DNA of 64,000 nucleotides from Dehalococcoidia bacterium (GCA_030018455.1 JASEFU010000001.1:497545-561544), one strand, 5' to 3'; shown: positions 7,776-19,403, numbered from the stretch's first letter. Translations and numbers: made by a program. Notes: generated from the sequence alone by a model not told the origin.

Positions 7776-9011
7776 TCAGATGCCGGTCTGCGTAACCCAG
7801 ACGATCATGGCGGCGATGCAGACGGCGCTCGCCGGCGCAAACGACCACGATACCCACAGCCGGCGAAAGGCCCCCCGGCGGAAGGGCACCTCGATGAGAT
7901 TGTACGAGACGGCGGCAATGAACACCGTGAGAGCGACCCGAGCGGCGAACAACGGGTAGCCTTCCAGCTCCACGCGGTCGGGCGTAAGGACCCAGTAGAC
8001 AGGCCAGTGCCAGAGGTAGATGCCGTACGATATGAGACCGAGCTGCGGCAGCGGGGGAAGCGCCAGCAGCCTTCCTACGAAAGCGCCCTCAGGCTGCAGG
8101 GCCGCCAGAATGACAACGGCGACCGCGAGCGCGAACAGCAGGTAACCGCCTCGAAACAGGAACTCATCGTGGAGAGCGATGGACCACCACGAATAGACCA
8201 CCGCGGCGCAGCACGCCAGCGCGACGACCTGCAAGGCGAAGTTCACGTAGCGACCCCGTAGCGGACCGCGCTGCGCCAGCACGGCGGCCAGCGCCGCGCC
8301 CACCAGCAGCGACTGCGCGCGCGTGTCGGTGCCGAAGTGGATGCGCGTCGGGACGACGTCCGGGTCGTACAGCCACACCGACAGAAAGACCGACACAAGC
8401 CCCACGGCCAGCGTGCCGTAGAGCAGCCCCTTCATCGGGTCGCGGGCCACCCGGATGAAGGCGAGGAAGAGCAAAGGCCAGACCACGTAGTACTGCTGCT
8501 CAATAGACAGCGACCACATATGGCGCAGCGGTGTGAAGTACTCGCGGTCGATAATCAGGGGCCACCAGTTGGAGATGCCCGTCAATACGGCGATAACGTC
8601 TTCGCGCAGCCTGTCCAGACGCACCGTATCCGAGAAGATGACGGCATAGCCCACCATCCAGAGCAGCACCAGATAAAGGGCCGGGAGAAGGCGGCGCGCC
8701 CGCCGCGCCCAGAAGCCGGAGAGGCTTATGCGGCCCGTGCGGCGCCACTCCACGATGAGCAGGCTTGTGATCAGATAGCCGCTGAGGACAAAGAAGGCGT
8801 CGACGCCGAGGTATCCGCCGCGCGCCCAGGAGTAGCCGGCATGGAAGGCGAGGACAGCCGCCACCGACAGCGCCCGAATGCCGTCGAGCGCGGGCTGATA
8901 CCCCAGAGTGTAGCGCCCGGCCGGCTGGCCTCCCGAAGAGCGCGTTTCACTGGCGGCTGCGTCCGAGGAACGAGCCGCGAGGGCTGGGCCGCCGGGATTC
9001 GCTTCGGCCAT
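7776..9011 (-). CDS. OafA/YrhL-type membrane acyltransferase
   Basis: 411 residues. Acyltransferase-3 family: about ten hydrophobic helices, with LDGIRALSVAAVLAFHAG (catalytic His in the first helix region), GGYLGVDAFFVLSGYLITSL and the basic FWARRARRLLPALYLVL. These enzymes transfer acyl groups (often O-acetyl) from a cytoplasmic donor to envelope glycans or small molecules. The C-terminal SGNH hydrolase domain found in OafA is absent, as expected from the length. A possible TATACT -10 on the minus strand lies at 9053-9048. The substrate is unknown. Confidence 0.85.
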   Translation of the reverse strand: MAEANPGGPALAARSSDAAASETRSSGGQPAGRYTLGYQPALDGIRALSVAAVLAFHAGYSWARGGYLGVDAFFVLSGYLITSLLIVEWRRTGRISLSGFWARRARRLLPALYLVLLWMVGYAVIFSDTVRLDRLREDVIAVLTGISNWWPLIIDREYFTPLRHMWSLSIEQQYYVVWPLLFLAFIRVARDPMKGLLYGTLAVGLVSVFLSVWLYDPDVVPTRIHFGTDTRAQSLLVGAALAAVLAQRGPLRGRYVNFALQVVALACCAAVVYSWWSIALHDEFLFRGGYLLFALAVAVVILAALQPEGAFVGRLLALPPLPQLGLISYGIYLWHWPVYWVLTPDRVELEGYPLFAARVALTVFIAAVSYNLIEVPFRRGAFRRLWVSWSFAPASAVCIAAMIVWVTQTGI

Positions 9012-9076
9012 CGAGAAAGCCAGAAACAGCGACGGGGTTTATTGTTCAGTATATTAACCCTTTCTATGAAGGAGCA

Positions 9077-9670
9077 CTAGTAGCCCAGGGCGCTCAAAGC
9101 CGCCCGGTACCGTTCCTCGACGTCGATGCGGTCGCCCGGTTCCGGCAGCTCGCGGCTCGCCCGCTCAATCATCAGCATCGTCGAGAGGTGGTGAATGAAG
9201 AAGATGAGAAGCCCGATGCTGGCAAGGGCGAGCAGGAGCGCGACCGTGACGGAGACATACGGCACGAAGACGGTCTCGTCGGTCCGGACGGTGCGGAGCA
9301 CGAGCAGAGAGTATATGAACGTGGCGACGAACGTGCCCAGGACCACCTGGTTCCAGGGATCGCGGATGAAGCTGCGGATGATGCGGGGCCCGAACTGCGA
9401 CGAGGCGAGCGACAGCGTGGCGATGGTGATCGAGAAGACGACGCCGGCGACCGAGATCATCGACCCCGCTGTCGCCTGCAAGAGCGCTCGTGCGCCGTCG
9501 CCGCCGCCCGAATAGATGCCGAACTTGCCTTCGACGTCGCTCCCTTCGATGCCGCGGTCGATGGCCACGGCCGCAAACGATAGACCCGTCGCGAACGCGA
9601 CCATGAGGACGGGGATCGCCCAGAAGCTGTTGCGCACCTTCTCCCAGAGGTTGCCCAGCCGCGTCTTCAT
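9077..9670 (-). CDS. DUF2254 family membrane protein, short form
   Basis: 197 residues from the ATG at 9670, which is preceded by GGGGGGAG. The N-terminal half matches DUF2254: the opening WEKVRNSFWAIPVLMVAFAT helix, then LLQATAGSMISVAGVVFSIT, IATLSLASSQFGPRIIRSF and a further membrane pair ending in IFFIHHLSTMLMIERASREL. Full-length DUF2254 proteins are about twice this length, and the C-terminal cytoplasmic region is missing. The protein ends in its own stop shortly after the last helix, so this is either a real short subgroup or a truncation. Function unknown. Confidence 0.75.
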   Translation of the reverse strand: MKTRLGNLWEKVRNSFWAIPVLMVAFATGLSFAAVAIDRGIEGSDVEGKFGIYSGGGDGARALLQATAGSMISVAGVVFSITIATLSLASSQFGPRIIRSFIRDPWNQVVLGTFVATFIYSLLVLRTVRTDETVFVPYVSVTVALLLALASIGLLIFFIHHLSTMLMIERASRELPEPGDRIDVEERYRAALSALGY

Positions 9671-9888
9671 GCGTCTCCCCCCGAGCCGGCGCGCCGGTAA
9701 TAGCGGACTCCTCACAAGAAAGCGTACCATCGCTGCCCGGCGCGTTCGCGCGTTCCGCATTCTCGGCCGCGACCCGCTTCTCCGACTGGAAGCTATTCTT
9801 TACTCTCTTCGGCGACCGTTTACGCCACGTTTATGTTGCGGCCGCGCACGTCGTCGCCCGGCGGGCAGCGTTCTTCGAAGGCCCTCTC

Positions 9889-9917
9889 TTGATGGAGCGC
9901 CCCGGTTGAATTAGTAT
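9889..9917 (+). promoter_or_regulatory. Sigma70-like promoter for the hotdog-fold gene
   Basis: TTGATG (9889-9894), a 17-base spacer and TAGTAT (9912-9917). Transcription would start near 9924, leaving a 40-base leader before ATG 9965. The rest of the 294-base divergent gap (9671-9964) shows nothing I could assign. Confidence 0.5.
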
Positions 9918-9964
9918 TCAGCCGCGTTCAAGCAATGAAGGCCGCGGCCGAGGGAGGTGCCCAC

Positions 9965-10837
9965 ATGGGCGATGACATTCTGCTGAAGGAGGGCCGCCTG
10001 TACGGCCCGTGGCGACAACCGCGCAATCTGCACAACCGCATTCCCGGCTCCATCCACGACGACGCGACGGCGCAGGCGCTCGGCTTTCGCGGCGGCACCG
10101 TCGCCGGCAGCATCCACTTCGAGATGCTGGTGCCCCTTTTGCTGGAGGCATTCGGGCCCCGCTGGTTCGAGAGAGGGACGCTGTCCGTCGACTTCAAGTA
10201 CGCGACGGTCGACCTGGAAGAGGTCAGGGGCATCATGGGTGTGCCGCCGGACGGCGCGCGGGACGCGCAGGTCGACGTTTTCATCGAGCGGCCGGACGGA
10301 ACGGTCGTGGGCCTGGGGACGGCCTCGGCGGGCGATTGCGCGGAGCCGACCTGCCTCGCGCAGAAGAACCTCGCGAAGTACTCGGTCGGCGAGTACGGCA
10401 TCCTGGAGCGCGTGCTGCCGGGGGAGAGCTTCCCCGTCGAAGAGGTGACGGTGCCCGCGCAGGCGATGATCGATAGACTGCCGGTGATAACCGAGGCGCT
10501 CCCCTGGTACGTCGGCGACTCCCCCTGGGGCGGGCCGATCGCCAGCCCGACGGTCGCCGTGTCGGCGATGACGCGCGCGTACACTCCGTACCTCCAGGAG
10601 CGCGGCGTCCGAGCCGTCGGACTCTTCGGCGCCATCGAGGTGCGGCACGTCAACGGGCCCGTCTTCCTCGACAGGCCGTATCTGAACGGCGGCCGAGTGG
10701 TGGCGCGCGGCCAGAGCCCGAAGACGGAGTACTTCTGGTTCGAGTCGTATCTCGAAGAGGAAGGCGGCAAGCGCGTCTCGGAGATGCTAATGCAACTCCG
10801 CTTCATGAAAGGGTCGGAGTCGCTGCTCACGCAGTAG
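9965..10837 (+). CDS. Double-hotdog MaoC-like protein
   Basis: 290 residues. The start at ATG 9965 is preferred because GGGAGGTG lies 6 bases upstream; an ATG at 9935 has no such site. The motif IHDDATAQALGFRGGTVAGS is the MaoC/hydratase-type hotdog active-site region (Asp and the following loop). A second hotdog-like half spans roughly residues 150-285. MaoC-like proteins hydrate enoyl-CoA or bind acyl-thioesters; two fused hotdogs are common for larger substrates. The second half lacks an obvious Asp/His pair, so catalysis is uncertain. Monocistronic with its own promoter. Confidence 0.65.
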   Translation: MGDDILLKEGRLYGPWRQPRNLHNRIPGSIHDDATAQALGFRGGTVAGSIHFEMLVPLLLEAFGPRWFERGTLSVDFKYATVDLEEVRGIMGVPPDGARDAQVDVFIERPDGTVVGLGTASAGDCAEPTCLAQKNLAKYSVGEYGILERVLPGESFPVEEVTVPAQAMIDRLPVITEALPWYVGDSPWGGPIASPTVAVSAMTRAYTPYLQERGVRAVGLFGAIEVRHVNGPVFLDRPYLNGGRVVARGQSPKTEYFWFESYLEEEGGKRVSEMLMQLRFMKGSESLLTQ

Positions 10838-11079
10838 GCGCTCGGGGCCTCGTGGAGCGCAGACGCCGGGGAGAGCGATCGGAGAAGACTGCCCTGGCTC
10901 GGCGGCAGGTTTTCGGTGCCGCCTCCCAACCAGCCTACTCCACGGTGCGCTGAATAGCGTGGGTGTAGGGGGGCCGGGACCGGCGCATCGAAACGCGCAG
11001 CGACGTGCTCGCTGTCCGTTTGTTCGCTTCCTACCCGTTGGCAGGCCCCGCGCGCCTGGTCGGGTACGTAGCCCCGGCC

Positions 11080-13473
11080 CTACAGACGCGCATCGACGGC
11101 GGCCCGTCCGTTGAGCCGCATCTCGATGAGCGTCCCGTTTCGCGTCCGGCGCCGGCGCGGCTTCTCGGCGTCGCCCGCGAACGCGACCTCGCGCAGCCCT
11201 TTCGGCTCGATCAACCGTATCTCCAGCCGCTGCCCCGATGCCGCGAGGTCGAGCCGCACCCGTTCGCGCGTCCGCCGCGCCCGCACGCGGACCCTGCCCT
11301 CCGGCATCTGTACATCCAGCGCGCCTCGAGACGCCAGCCGGACGTCGAGCCGCAGGGAGTCGCAGGGGCGCTGGCCCACGAACTCCTGCTCCGGCGCGAA
11401 CGGCAGTATCGAGTCCTGCCGCACGAAGATCGGGATGCGCTCCAGCGGAACGGTGAGGTCAAGACTGCGCGGGCCGTCGATCGTCTCGCCGCTCCAGAAG
11501 TCCCACCAGCGGCCCGCCGGCAGATACACGCGGCAACGCCCCTCACCGTTGAACACGGGCGCCACCAGCAGCCACGGCCCAAGCATATACTGGAGCTGCA
11601 GCGACGCCGTGAGCGGATCGTCGGGGAACTCGAGGTACGTGGGCCGCACGACGGGGGCCAGGCTGCGGCTCGCCTCCTGCGCGCACGCCCACAGGTAGGG
11701 AAGAAGCCGGTAGCGCAATCGGGCGAACTCGCGCACGATCTCGACCGCCCTCTCGCCGTAGTACCAGGGCTCGCGCTCCTGGATGCCGTGAAAGCGGCTG
11801 TGCGACGAGAGCAGTCCCCATTGCGCCCAGCGTATGTACAAATCGACGGGCGGCCGGCGAAAGCGGTCGGGGTTCGTAAAGCCGCCGATGTCGTGCGACC
11901 AGAACGGCACCCCCGACATGCTCAAACTGAGCCCGCCCGCGAGCGCGCCCGCCATGCCGCCCCATGTGCATTGCGTGTCGCCCACCCAGTGGACGGGGTA
12001 GCGCTGCGACCCCGCATAGCCGGAGCGCGCCCACACCATTGCCTCGTCGCCGCGCTCTTCGCGTATCACTTCGAAGACGGCGCGGTTGTAGAGGAGCGGG
12101 TAGATGTTGTGCACCTGCGCGCCCGTGCGTCCGTCGGAGAAGCGGGCGTCTTCGGGCACGCCCTCGCCGTAGTCGCTCTTGAACAGCGCGACGCCCATGC
12201 GCAGGTAGGGCCGGTGCTTCTCCTGCCACCAGCGCGCGGCCTCCGGGTTGGTGAAGTCGGTGACGACGTTCTCGGTTTCGGGCGGGTTCTCCAGCGACGG
12301 CGCGGGACTGCCGTCAGGCGCGAGCGCGAAGTACCCCTTCTCGACGCCCTCGCGGTACATCTCGCTGTCCTTCCAGACGTACGGGTTCTCCCACAGCGAC
12401 AGCTTCACCCCCCGTTCCGCGAGCCAGCGCACGAAGCCTTCGGGGTCGGGGAACGCCTCCTCGTCCCACTCGAAGTCGCAGGCATCGCGCTGGTGGTGTT
12501 TTCGATTCCGCAGCCAGCGGGGGTCGACGTGTATCACGTCCAGCGGCATGCCGAGCGCGCGCGCCGTCTCCACGACCTCCTCCACCTGCTTGCGGTCCAT
12601 GTACATGCAGCGCGACATCCACACTCCGAACGACCACAGCGGCGGCGCGGGCGCGAGGCCCGTCAGTTCGCCGTAGCGGGCGAGTATCTGCTTGGGCTGC
12701 GGGCCGTAGATGAGGAAATAGTCCAGATAGGGGTCGTCGACGCGGAAGGCGCCGGTGACGATAGACGGGAAGCCGAGCTCGTAGACGGCGCGGCTGCTGT
12801 GGTGGAGGAAGACGCCGTAGCCGCGGCTGCTCCAGAAGAAGGGCGTATTGTGGTACGTCAGGTTCGTCGTGTTTGTGCCGCCGACCTCCCGCGACCAGGA
12901 GACGATGCGCTGCCCTCGCTTGTCTGGGGAGCCGTACTGCTGCCCCAGCCCGAAGAGATGCTCGTCCGGTTCCAGCTCGAACGCTTCGTGGAAGGCGACG
13001 CGGCCGCGCTCGTCCGTCGAGTAGCCGAGCGGAAAAGCGACCAGATCGAGGAACGACCTGTCGCCGATCTGGTGGACGAAGAGCCTGCGCCCCGCCGTAT
13101 CGAACAGGCCGAAGTGGAACGGCTGCCGCACCACGCGCAACTCGACGGACGGCGTCGCCATCACCGCCTTGCCCGGCTCCGCGCGCACCTCGACCTGCGG
13201 CGCCGCCCGCTTCTTCTCGACGAGCATTGGCGACGTGAGGGGCGGCTCCTTTCCCGGCGGGTAGGCGCGCACCCTGAAGATGTCCGCCGTGACGCACGCG
13301 ATGTCGAGGACGAGTTCGCGGCCTTCCTTCGTCACCAGGTAGAACCGGACGCCGTCCCTCGTGCGGCGGTAACGTCGGTAGCAAGCGGCGTAGTCGTACT
13401 CGCGCGCGGGGTCGGCGAAGATGGGGACGTGGTGATCGATAAGCTCCGCTATCTTGTTTTTCGCCCGAACCAT
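11080..13473 (-). CDS. GH31 alpha-xylosidase/alpha-glucosidase (YicI-like)
   Basis: 797 residues from ATG 13473. Glycoside hydrolase family 31 retaining enzyme acting on alpha-xylosides or alpha-glucosides. The nucleophile lies in KSDYGE (Asp about 434) and the acid/base in QRYPVHWVGD (Asp about 499). GARSGYAGS-type spacing, SMSGVPFWSHDIGGF and SRCMYMDRKQVEEVVE complete a signature closest to YicI/XylS alpha-xylosidases. No signal peptide, so it is cytoplasmic. It lies 28 bases downstream of glpK on the same strand, forming a two-gene sugar/polyol catabolic unit. Substrate specificity within GH31 is inferred. Confidence 0.88.
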   Translation of the reverse strand: MVRAKNKIAELIDHHVPIFADPAREYDYAACYRRYRRTRDGVRFYLVTKEGRELVLDIACVTADIFRVRAYPPGKEPPLTSPMLVEKKRAAPQVEVRAEPGKAVMATPSVELRVVRQPFHFGLFDTAGRRLFVHQIGDRSFLDLVAFPLGYSTDERGRVAFHEAFELEPDEHLFGLGQQYGSPDKRGQRIVSWSREVGGTNTTNLTYHNTPFFWSSRGYGVFLHHSSRAVYELGFPSIVTGAFRVDDPYLDYFLIYGPQPKQILARYGELTGLAPAPPLWSFGVWMSRCMYMDRKQVEEVVETARALGMPLDVIHVDPRWLRNRKHHQRDACDFEWDEEAFPDPEGFVRWLAERGVKLSLWENPYVWKDSEMYREGVEKGYFALAPDGSPAPSLENPPETENVVTDFTNPEAARWWQEKHRPYLRMGVALFKSDYGEGVPEDARFSDGRTGAQVHNIYPLLYNRAVFEVIREERGDEAMVWARSGYAGSQRYPVHWVGDTQCTWGGMAGALAGGLSLSMSGVPFWSHDIGGFTNPDRFRRPPVDLYIRWAQWGLLSSHSRFHGIQEREPWYYGERAVEIVREFARLRYRLLPYLWACAQEASRSLAPVVRPTYLEFPDDPLTASLQLQYMLGPWLLVAPVFNGEGRCRVYLPAGRWWDFWSGETIDGPRSLDLTVPLERIPIFVRQDSILPFAPEQEFVGQRPCDSLRLDVRLASRGALDVQMPEGRVRVRARRTRERVRLDLAASGQRLEIRLIEPKGLREVAFAGDAEKPRRRRTRNGTLIEMRLNGRAAVDARL

Positions 13474-13501
13474 CGTCTGTCCCTTCCTTCGCCGCTTGCG
13501 G

Positions 13502-14998
<1,497 letters not shown>

Positions 14999-15151
14999 GC
15001 TGACGGCAGTTTAGCCAAGTCGGGCGATAGTGTCACCGGTAGCCATCGGACGCCGCGCCCCTCCTGCGGCGGGCGGGCGTTTCCAGCAGGGTACCGCTGG
15101 CGCCCGGCGCGCGACAGCGTAACGTTCGGCTATGCGGCCGCGTTTGAAAAC

Positions 15152-15180
15152 TTGATAATAAGCAGTAAAGCTGTTATAGT
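15152..15180 (+). promoter_or_regulatory. Strong sigma70-like promoter before the giant surface protein
   Basis: TTGATA (15152-15157), exactly 17 bases, then TATAGT (15175-15180). Predicted start about 15187, giving a leader of about 175 bases to the TTG start codon at 15362. Confidence 0.65.
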
Positions 15181-15186
15181 TCCGCA

Positions 15187-15361
15187 AGCTGGGGCTGGTG
15201 GCGGAATCAAGTCCCATACTCTCAACAAAGCACCGGCAGGCCGGCTCATGCCGGTCGGTTGGAGTTGAGCCGGAAACGCCGACAGGGGGAGCCGCCTCTG
15301 GAAAGCCCAGAGACGGGAGCGGCGGGATCACCGCAGGGAGGCGGCGGATAGGAGGTGGCAC
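15187..15361 (+). ncRNA. Structured 5' leader, riboswitch-like candidate
   Basis: The leader contains nested pairings. ACCGGCA pairs with TGCCGGT around a 10-base loop, and CTCAAC pairs with GTTGAG outside that. Further on, CTCTGG pairs with CCAGAG, enclosed by GCCGC/GCGGC. The bases AAAGC sit unpaired between helices. The leader ends in AGGAGGTG just before the start codon, so folding could control translation. It does not fit the c-di-GMP, cobalamin or c-di-AMP riboswitch consensus I remember. Whether it senses a ligand is unknown. Confidence 0.4.
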
Positions 15362-18300
15362 TTGGCGGCTCATCGCCTGGCCGGCCTGACCGTCATTCTG
15401 GCGCTGCTGCTCGCGCTCGTCATTCCCCTATCTTCTCTCACCTCGCGAAACCATTTGTCGGCGGCCGTGCTCGACACCGGCCTGCTCAGCCCCGCGCTCG
15501 AATCCGCTGATCTCGGCGGCGACGGCGACGGCTTCGAGCTGAACGCGGGCGACGCCTTCAGCGACGACCTCCTCTACGCCTCGAACGTCGACGGCCCCGG
15601 CGACCAGCACCGCTTCTCCGGCTACGGGGTTGCCCTCCCTCAGGGCGCAACTGTGAAGGGCATCGAGGTCCGCCTCGATTGGTGGATCGATTCCGATGTC
15701 GACGCCGCGAGTCTGCAGGTCGACCTGTCGTGGGACGGCGGCGCGAGCTGGACCGCCGCAAAGGAGGACGCCGTCGAGAGCACGACCGAGCGCAGCGTCA
15801 CCCTGGGCGGCCCCGAGGACTTGTGGGGCCGCGCCTGGAGCCTCGACGAGTTGAGCGACTCGAACTTCCGCGTCCGCGTCACCTGCGCGTGCTCCGGAAC
15901 GTACTGTGAGGAGCGCGATTACTATCTCGACTGGGCGGCGGTCAAAATCTACTACGAGGAAGCTCCCACCCCGACCGACACTGATACGGCCACGCCCACC
16001 TCAACAGACACCGCGTCGCCGACCGCCACCGACACCGCGTCGCCGACCGCCACCGACACCGCGACACCGCTGCCTACGGACACCGAGACTCCCGAGCCGA
16101 CCGCCACCGATACGCCTCTGCCGACGCCGACGCCGACGGATACGCCTCTGCCGACGCCGACGCCGACGGATACGCCTCTGCCGACGCCCACGCCTACCGA
16201 CACACCTACACCCACACCGACCGACACACCCCTTCCAACTCCCACGGACACGCCCACACCGACAGATACCCCTTTGCCCGCGCCGACTGACACGCCTACG
16301 GCAACGCCTTTCGACACCGATACGCCGACGCCTACTCCCACGGACACCGACACGCCGACGCCTACTCCCACGGACACCGATACGCCGACGCCTACTCCCA
16401 CGGACACGGACACGCCGACGCCGACTCCCACGGACACGGATACGCCGACGCCTACGCCCACGGACACCGACACGCCGACGCCCACGCCCACGGACACGGA
16501 TACGCCGACGCCTACTCCCACGGACACGGATACGCCGACGCCCACCGACACAGCGACGCCTACCCCGACGGACACGCCAACGCCGACCGCGACCTCTACG
16601 CCGGCGGCCACACGGACAATAGTCGTCCTCCCGGGTCAGACGCTCGTCCCAGGGAGCGGTGTGCAGGGCTCACCCGACGTTCAGGAGGCAGGCGTACCTT
16701 TCGACGTGACCGTCTACGCCGTCGATGACGGCTACAACGTCATCACCTACGCCGTCGGCACCGTCTCCGTCGGCACGTCGGATCCCCACGACGTCGAACC
16801 GGGCCCGCAGGCGCTCGTAAACGGACAGGCCACCTTCGCCATCTCGCCGCGGACGGCCACCGTCAGCGGCTGGGTGGTCATGCCCACAGGCGGCCCCGGC
16901 TCCAACATCGTTTCCGACTACTACGTCGTTGCGCCTGCCGCCCCCGTCGCGACAATCGTCATCTTGCCCGGCCGGACGCTGGAACAAGGGCTGGGGGTCA
17001 CGGGGACGGCCGCGAAGCAGGCGGTTAACGTTGCCTTCTATGCCCACGTCTACGCGGTCGATAGCTATTACAACGTCGCGACGGGCGCCTCCGGTCTGGT
17101 CTCGCTGACCACGAGCGATCCTTCGGACTCCGAGCCGCCGCCGGCAGGCCTCATACAGGGTCACGCCGCGTTCCTTCTCCGCTCCATGCTCGCCGGCTCC
17201 TGGGTCATATCCGTAAGCGGCGGGCCGGGGGAAAACATAGGCGCCCCCTATGAGGTCGACGCCCGCATTACGACGCTCGCCGGAAGCGGGTCCTCCGGCT
17301 CCTCCGGCGACGGCGGCCTAGCCATCAACGCATCGCTCACGAACCCTTCCGGCGTGCTTATCGACCCCTCCGGCTACACGTTCATCGGCGATACGGGCAA
17401 CGCGCGCGTCCGCAAGGTCGATCTCGCGGGAATAATCACCACGGCGGCGAAGAACATGAACGGAGTCATCGGCCTCGCACCCGATGGCCGGGGGAACCTG
17501 TACATCGTGGCCCACCTCGGGCACGCCGTGTTCGGCAGGGCGCCCAACGGCTCCGTCACCCAGATGGTCGGCACCGGCATCCGCACCGGGTCGATAGACG
17601 GCGAGGGCGGCGACTCCCGCGACGATCTCGGCGACGGCGGCGACGCCTTCACGTGCTCTCTTAACTTCCCCAGCGACATCGCTCTCGACGCCGCCGGCAA
17701 CCGCTACATCGCCGATAAGAACAATCACCGCGTCCGCAGAGTGGACGGCAAGACAAACGTCATCACCACCATCGCCGGGACGGGCGTCGCCGGCTCGACC
17801 GGGGACGGCGGCCCCGCGACGGCGGCAACTCTCAACCTGCCCTCTGGCGTGGCGTTCGACTCCGCGGGCAACCTGTACGTAACGGAGCAGGGCGGCAACC
17901 GCGTTCGCAAGATCACGCCCGGCGGCACAATCTCGACCGTCGCCGGCACAGGCGTCTTCGGCTACGCAGGGGACGGCGGCCCGGCGACGGCCGCGAGGCT
18001 GGGGAGCCCGTTCGGCATCGCCGTCGATAGCTCGGGCAACCTCTACATAGCCGACGCCAGCAATAGCCGGGTCCGCAAGGTGGATACGTCCGGCATCATT
18101 ACCACTGTCGCCGGCAGCGGCGTGTCCGGCTTCGGCGGCGACGGCGGGCCGGCGACCGGCGCGAAGCTTAATCAGCCTATGGATGTCTCGGTTGATTGCG
18201 CCGGCAACCTGGCCGTCGCCGATACCTACAACCATCGCGTCCGCAGGCTGGAGTTTGTCGGCGGCGTCAGCGCTGGCGCAGATAGCGACGGCGACGGGCT

Positions 18301-19123
18301 TGGCGATTGCGCGGAGCTGACGCTGGGAACGAGCCCCTCTAACCCCGACACGGACGGCGACGGCTTCGGCGATAGGCCGGAGGACGACTACCAGGCAGTG
18401 AACACCGATACGACTGAGGACAACTGCCCTCTGGTTCCGAATCCCGACCAGCTAAACAGCGACGGCGGCGCCATCGACAACGGCGCGGTCGTCACCGGCG
18501 ACGACATCACAAACCCCTGGGCCGACAACCTCGGCGACGCCTGCGATGACGACAGCGACAATGACTGGTTGGAAGACAGCGCCGAGTTTGCCGCCGGCAC
18601 ACACCCGACCGATCGCGACACCGATGGCGATGAGGCGCTGGACGGGGCGGAAGTCCTCCTCGGAAGCAATCCCCTTGACGCAAACAGCAGACCGTCGTGC
18701 AGCGGCATCGTCGACGCCGACCGTGACTGTCTGTCGGCGAGCGTCGAGAGCCTCTTCGGCTCCAGTGACGCCATGAAAGACAGCGACGGCGACGGCATCG
18801 GCGACGCGATTGAAGTCGTGGGCTGGGGGACGTCCCCGAGCGTGAAAGACAGCGATGGCGACGGCTGCGACGACGACAAAGAGGTGGCCGACGTCAACGG
18901 CGACGGCATAGCGAACGCGCTGGACTACGTGCGCATCGCTCAGCGGGTGTTCGGAATCCAGGATGACGACCCCAACGATGGGAACCCCGTGCCGGACCCC
19001 GTGATGCTGGTGAGCCCGGCCTTTGACATCAACAAGGACAGGTCCATAAATTCGCTTGACCCCGTTCTCGCGGCCCTGAATTCGAGCCTGGTTGAGCCGG
19101 CAGAGGAGTGCGACTGCCGCTGA
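15362..19123 (+). CDS. Giant secreted surface protein: Pro/Thr linker, NHL propeller, calcium repeats, dockerin-like end
   Basis: 1253 residues. The TTG start is fixed by AGGAGGTG just upstream. Layout: signal peptide (1-34); beta-sandwich region (about 37-198); Pro/Thr/Asp-rich spacer (about 200-415); two Ig-like modules each opening with an IVxLPG-x-TL strand (about 420-635); NHL propeller with repeats of the type [19 protein letters not shown] and [16 protein letters not shown] (about 636-963); thrombospondin-3-like calcium repeats such as [12 protein letters not shown] and [12 protein letters not shown] (about 970-1160). The end has two dockerin-type loops ([34 protein letters not shown]). 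It is probably displayed on the cell surface and bound by calcium. No sortase motif or C-terminal membrane anchor is seen. Confidence 0.8.
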   Translation: MAAHRLAGLTVILALLLALVIPLSSLTSRNHLSAAVLDTGLLSPALESADLGGDGDGFELNAGDAFSDDLLYASNVDGPGDQHRFSGYGVALPQGATVKGIEVRLDWWIDSDVDAASLQVDLSWDGGASWTAAKEDAVESTTERSVTLGGPEDLWGRAWSLDELSDSNFRVRVTCACSGTYCEERDYYLDWAAVKIYYEEAPTPTDTDTATPTSTDTASPTATDTASPTATDTATPLPTDTETPEPTATDTPLPTPTPTDTPLPTPTPTDTPLPTPTPTDTPTPTPTDTPLPTPTDTPTPTDTPLPAPTDTPTATPFDTDTPTPTPTDTDTPTPTPTDTDTPTPTPTDTDTPTPTPTDTDTPTPTPTDTDTPTPTPTDTDTPTPTPTDTDTPTPTDTATPTPTDTPTPTATSTPAATRTIVVLPGQTLVPGSGVQGSPDVQEAGVPFDVTVYAVDDGYNVITYAVGTVSVGTSDPHDVEPGPQALVNGQATFAISPRTATVSGWVVMPTGGPGSNIVSDYYVVAPAAPVATIVILPGRTLEQGLGVTGTAAKQAVNVAFYAHVYAVDSYYNVATGASGLVSLTTSDPSDSEPPPAGLIQGHAAFLLRSMLAGSWVISVSGGPGENIGAPYEVDARITTLAGSGSSGSSGDGGLAINASLTNPSGVLIDPSGYTFIGDTGNARVRKVDLAGIITTAAKNMNGVIGLAPDGRGNLYIVAHLGHAVFGRAPNGSVTQMVGTGIRTGSIDGEGGDSRDDLGDGGDAFTCSLNFPSDIALDAAGNRYIADKNNHRVRRVDGKTNVITTIAGTGVAGSTGDGGPATAATLNLPSGVAFDSAGNLYVTEQGGNRVRKITPGGTISTVAGTGVFGYAGDGGPATAARLGSPFGIAVDSSGNLYIADASNSRVRKVDTSGIITTVAGSGVSGFGGDGGPATGAKLNQPMDVSVDCAGNLAVADTYNHRVRRLEFVGGVSAGADSDGDGLGDCAELTLGTSPSNPDTDGDGFGDRPEDDYQAVNTDTTEDNCPLVPNPDQLNSDGGAIDNGAVVTGDDITNPWADNLGDACDDDSDNDWLEDSAEFAAGTHPTDRDTDGDEALDGAEVLLGSNPLDANSRPSCSGIVDADRDCLSASVESLFGSSDAMKDSDGDGIGDAIEVVGWGTSPSVKDSDGDGCDDDKEVADVNGDGIANALDYVRIAQRVFGIQDDDPNDGNPVPDPVMLVSPAFDINKDRSINSLDPVLAALNSSLVEPAEECDCR
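16109..16198 (+). repeat. 30-bp coding minisatellite, type A (about 3 units)
   Basis: Three successive 30-base units encoding [10 protein letters not shown]-like decapeptides; the third is diverged. Part of the Pro/Thr linker of the giant surface protein. Confidence 0.85.
16313..16522 (+). repeat. 30-bp coding minisatellite, type B (7 units)
   Basis: Seven in-frame 30-base units, each encoding [10 protein letters not shown], with only synonymous third-position differences (for example CCTACT versus CCGACT, GACACC versus GACACG). Copy number is expected to vary between strains by slippage or recombination. Confidence 0.9.
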
Positions 19124-19259
19124 CCTCCTTCGGTAGCGGCTCGGAAGACGGGGCTTGACGCAGGCGCGGGTCTGGTGGAAAATGCGCGGCGTCAGGGGCT
19201 CGCTACCAGGCTGGTGGGGGAGCGCAGCCACAAGAGCAGCCGATTTAGCGTCCGGTTGA

Positions 19260-19284
19260 GGAGGGCAAATAGCCCTCCTTCTTC
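19260..19284 (+). terminator. Rho-independent terminator-like hairpin
   Basis: GGAGGGC (19260-19266), loop AAATA, GCCCTCC (19272-19278), then TTCTTCCT. It lies in the 319-base gap between the surface protein and malic enzyme genes and probably ends the surface-protein transcript. Confidence 0.6.
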
Positions 19285-19397
19285 CTGTCCCGCCTCTGTC
19301 TTGGATTCCGTTCATCTCGCGTTTACTTCCCGTTCGCTGCCGCTCGATTCTGCGCGGCAAATGCTGAGAAAACGCACCGTTTCGGGCCGGGCCATCG

Positions 19398-19403
19398 TAT
19401 AAT
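19398..19403 (+). promoter_or_regulatory. -10 element (TATAAT) for the malic enzyme gene
   Basis: A perfect TATAAT at 19398-19403, 40 bases before ATG 19443 and ahead of the AAAGGAGGA ribosome site. No convincing -35 is seen at the right distance, so an activator or an unusual -35 may be needed. Confidence 0.45.

Noticed and set aside
15187-15361. Known c-di-GMP-I riboswitch
   Set aside because: AAAGC and nested stems recall it, but the required GCAAACC, GNRA loop and AGCCGGGUU-type 3' part are missing. Kept as a candidate structured leader only.
15960-16610. CRISPR-like repeats
   Set aside because: The repetitive DNA is an in-frame coding minisatellite for Thr/Pro decapeptides with no unique spacers and no cas genes.
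18452-19360. A 302-codon minus-strand frame opposite the end of the giant surface protein
   Set aside because: Opposite calcium-repeat coding DNA with low-complexity composition; no ribosome site or family match.
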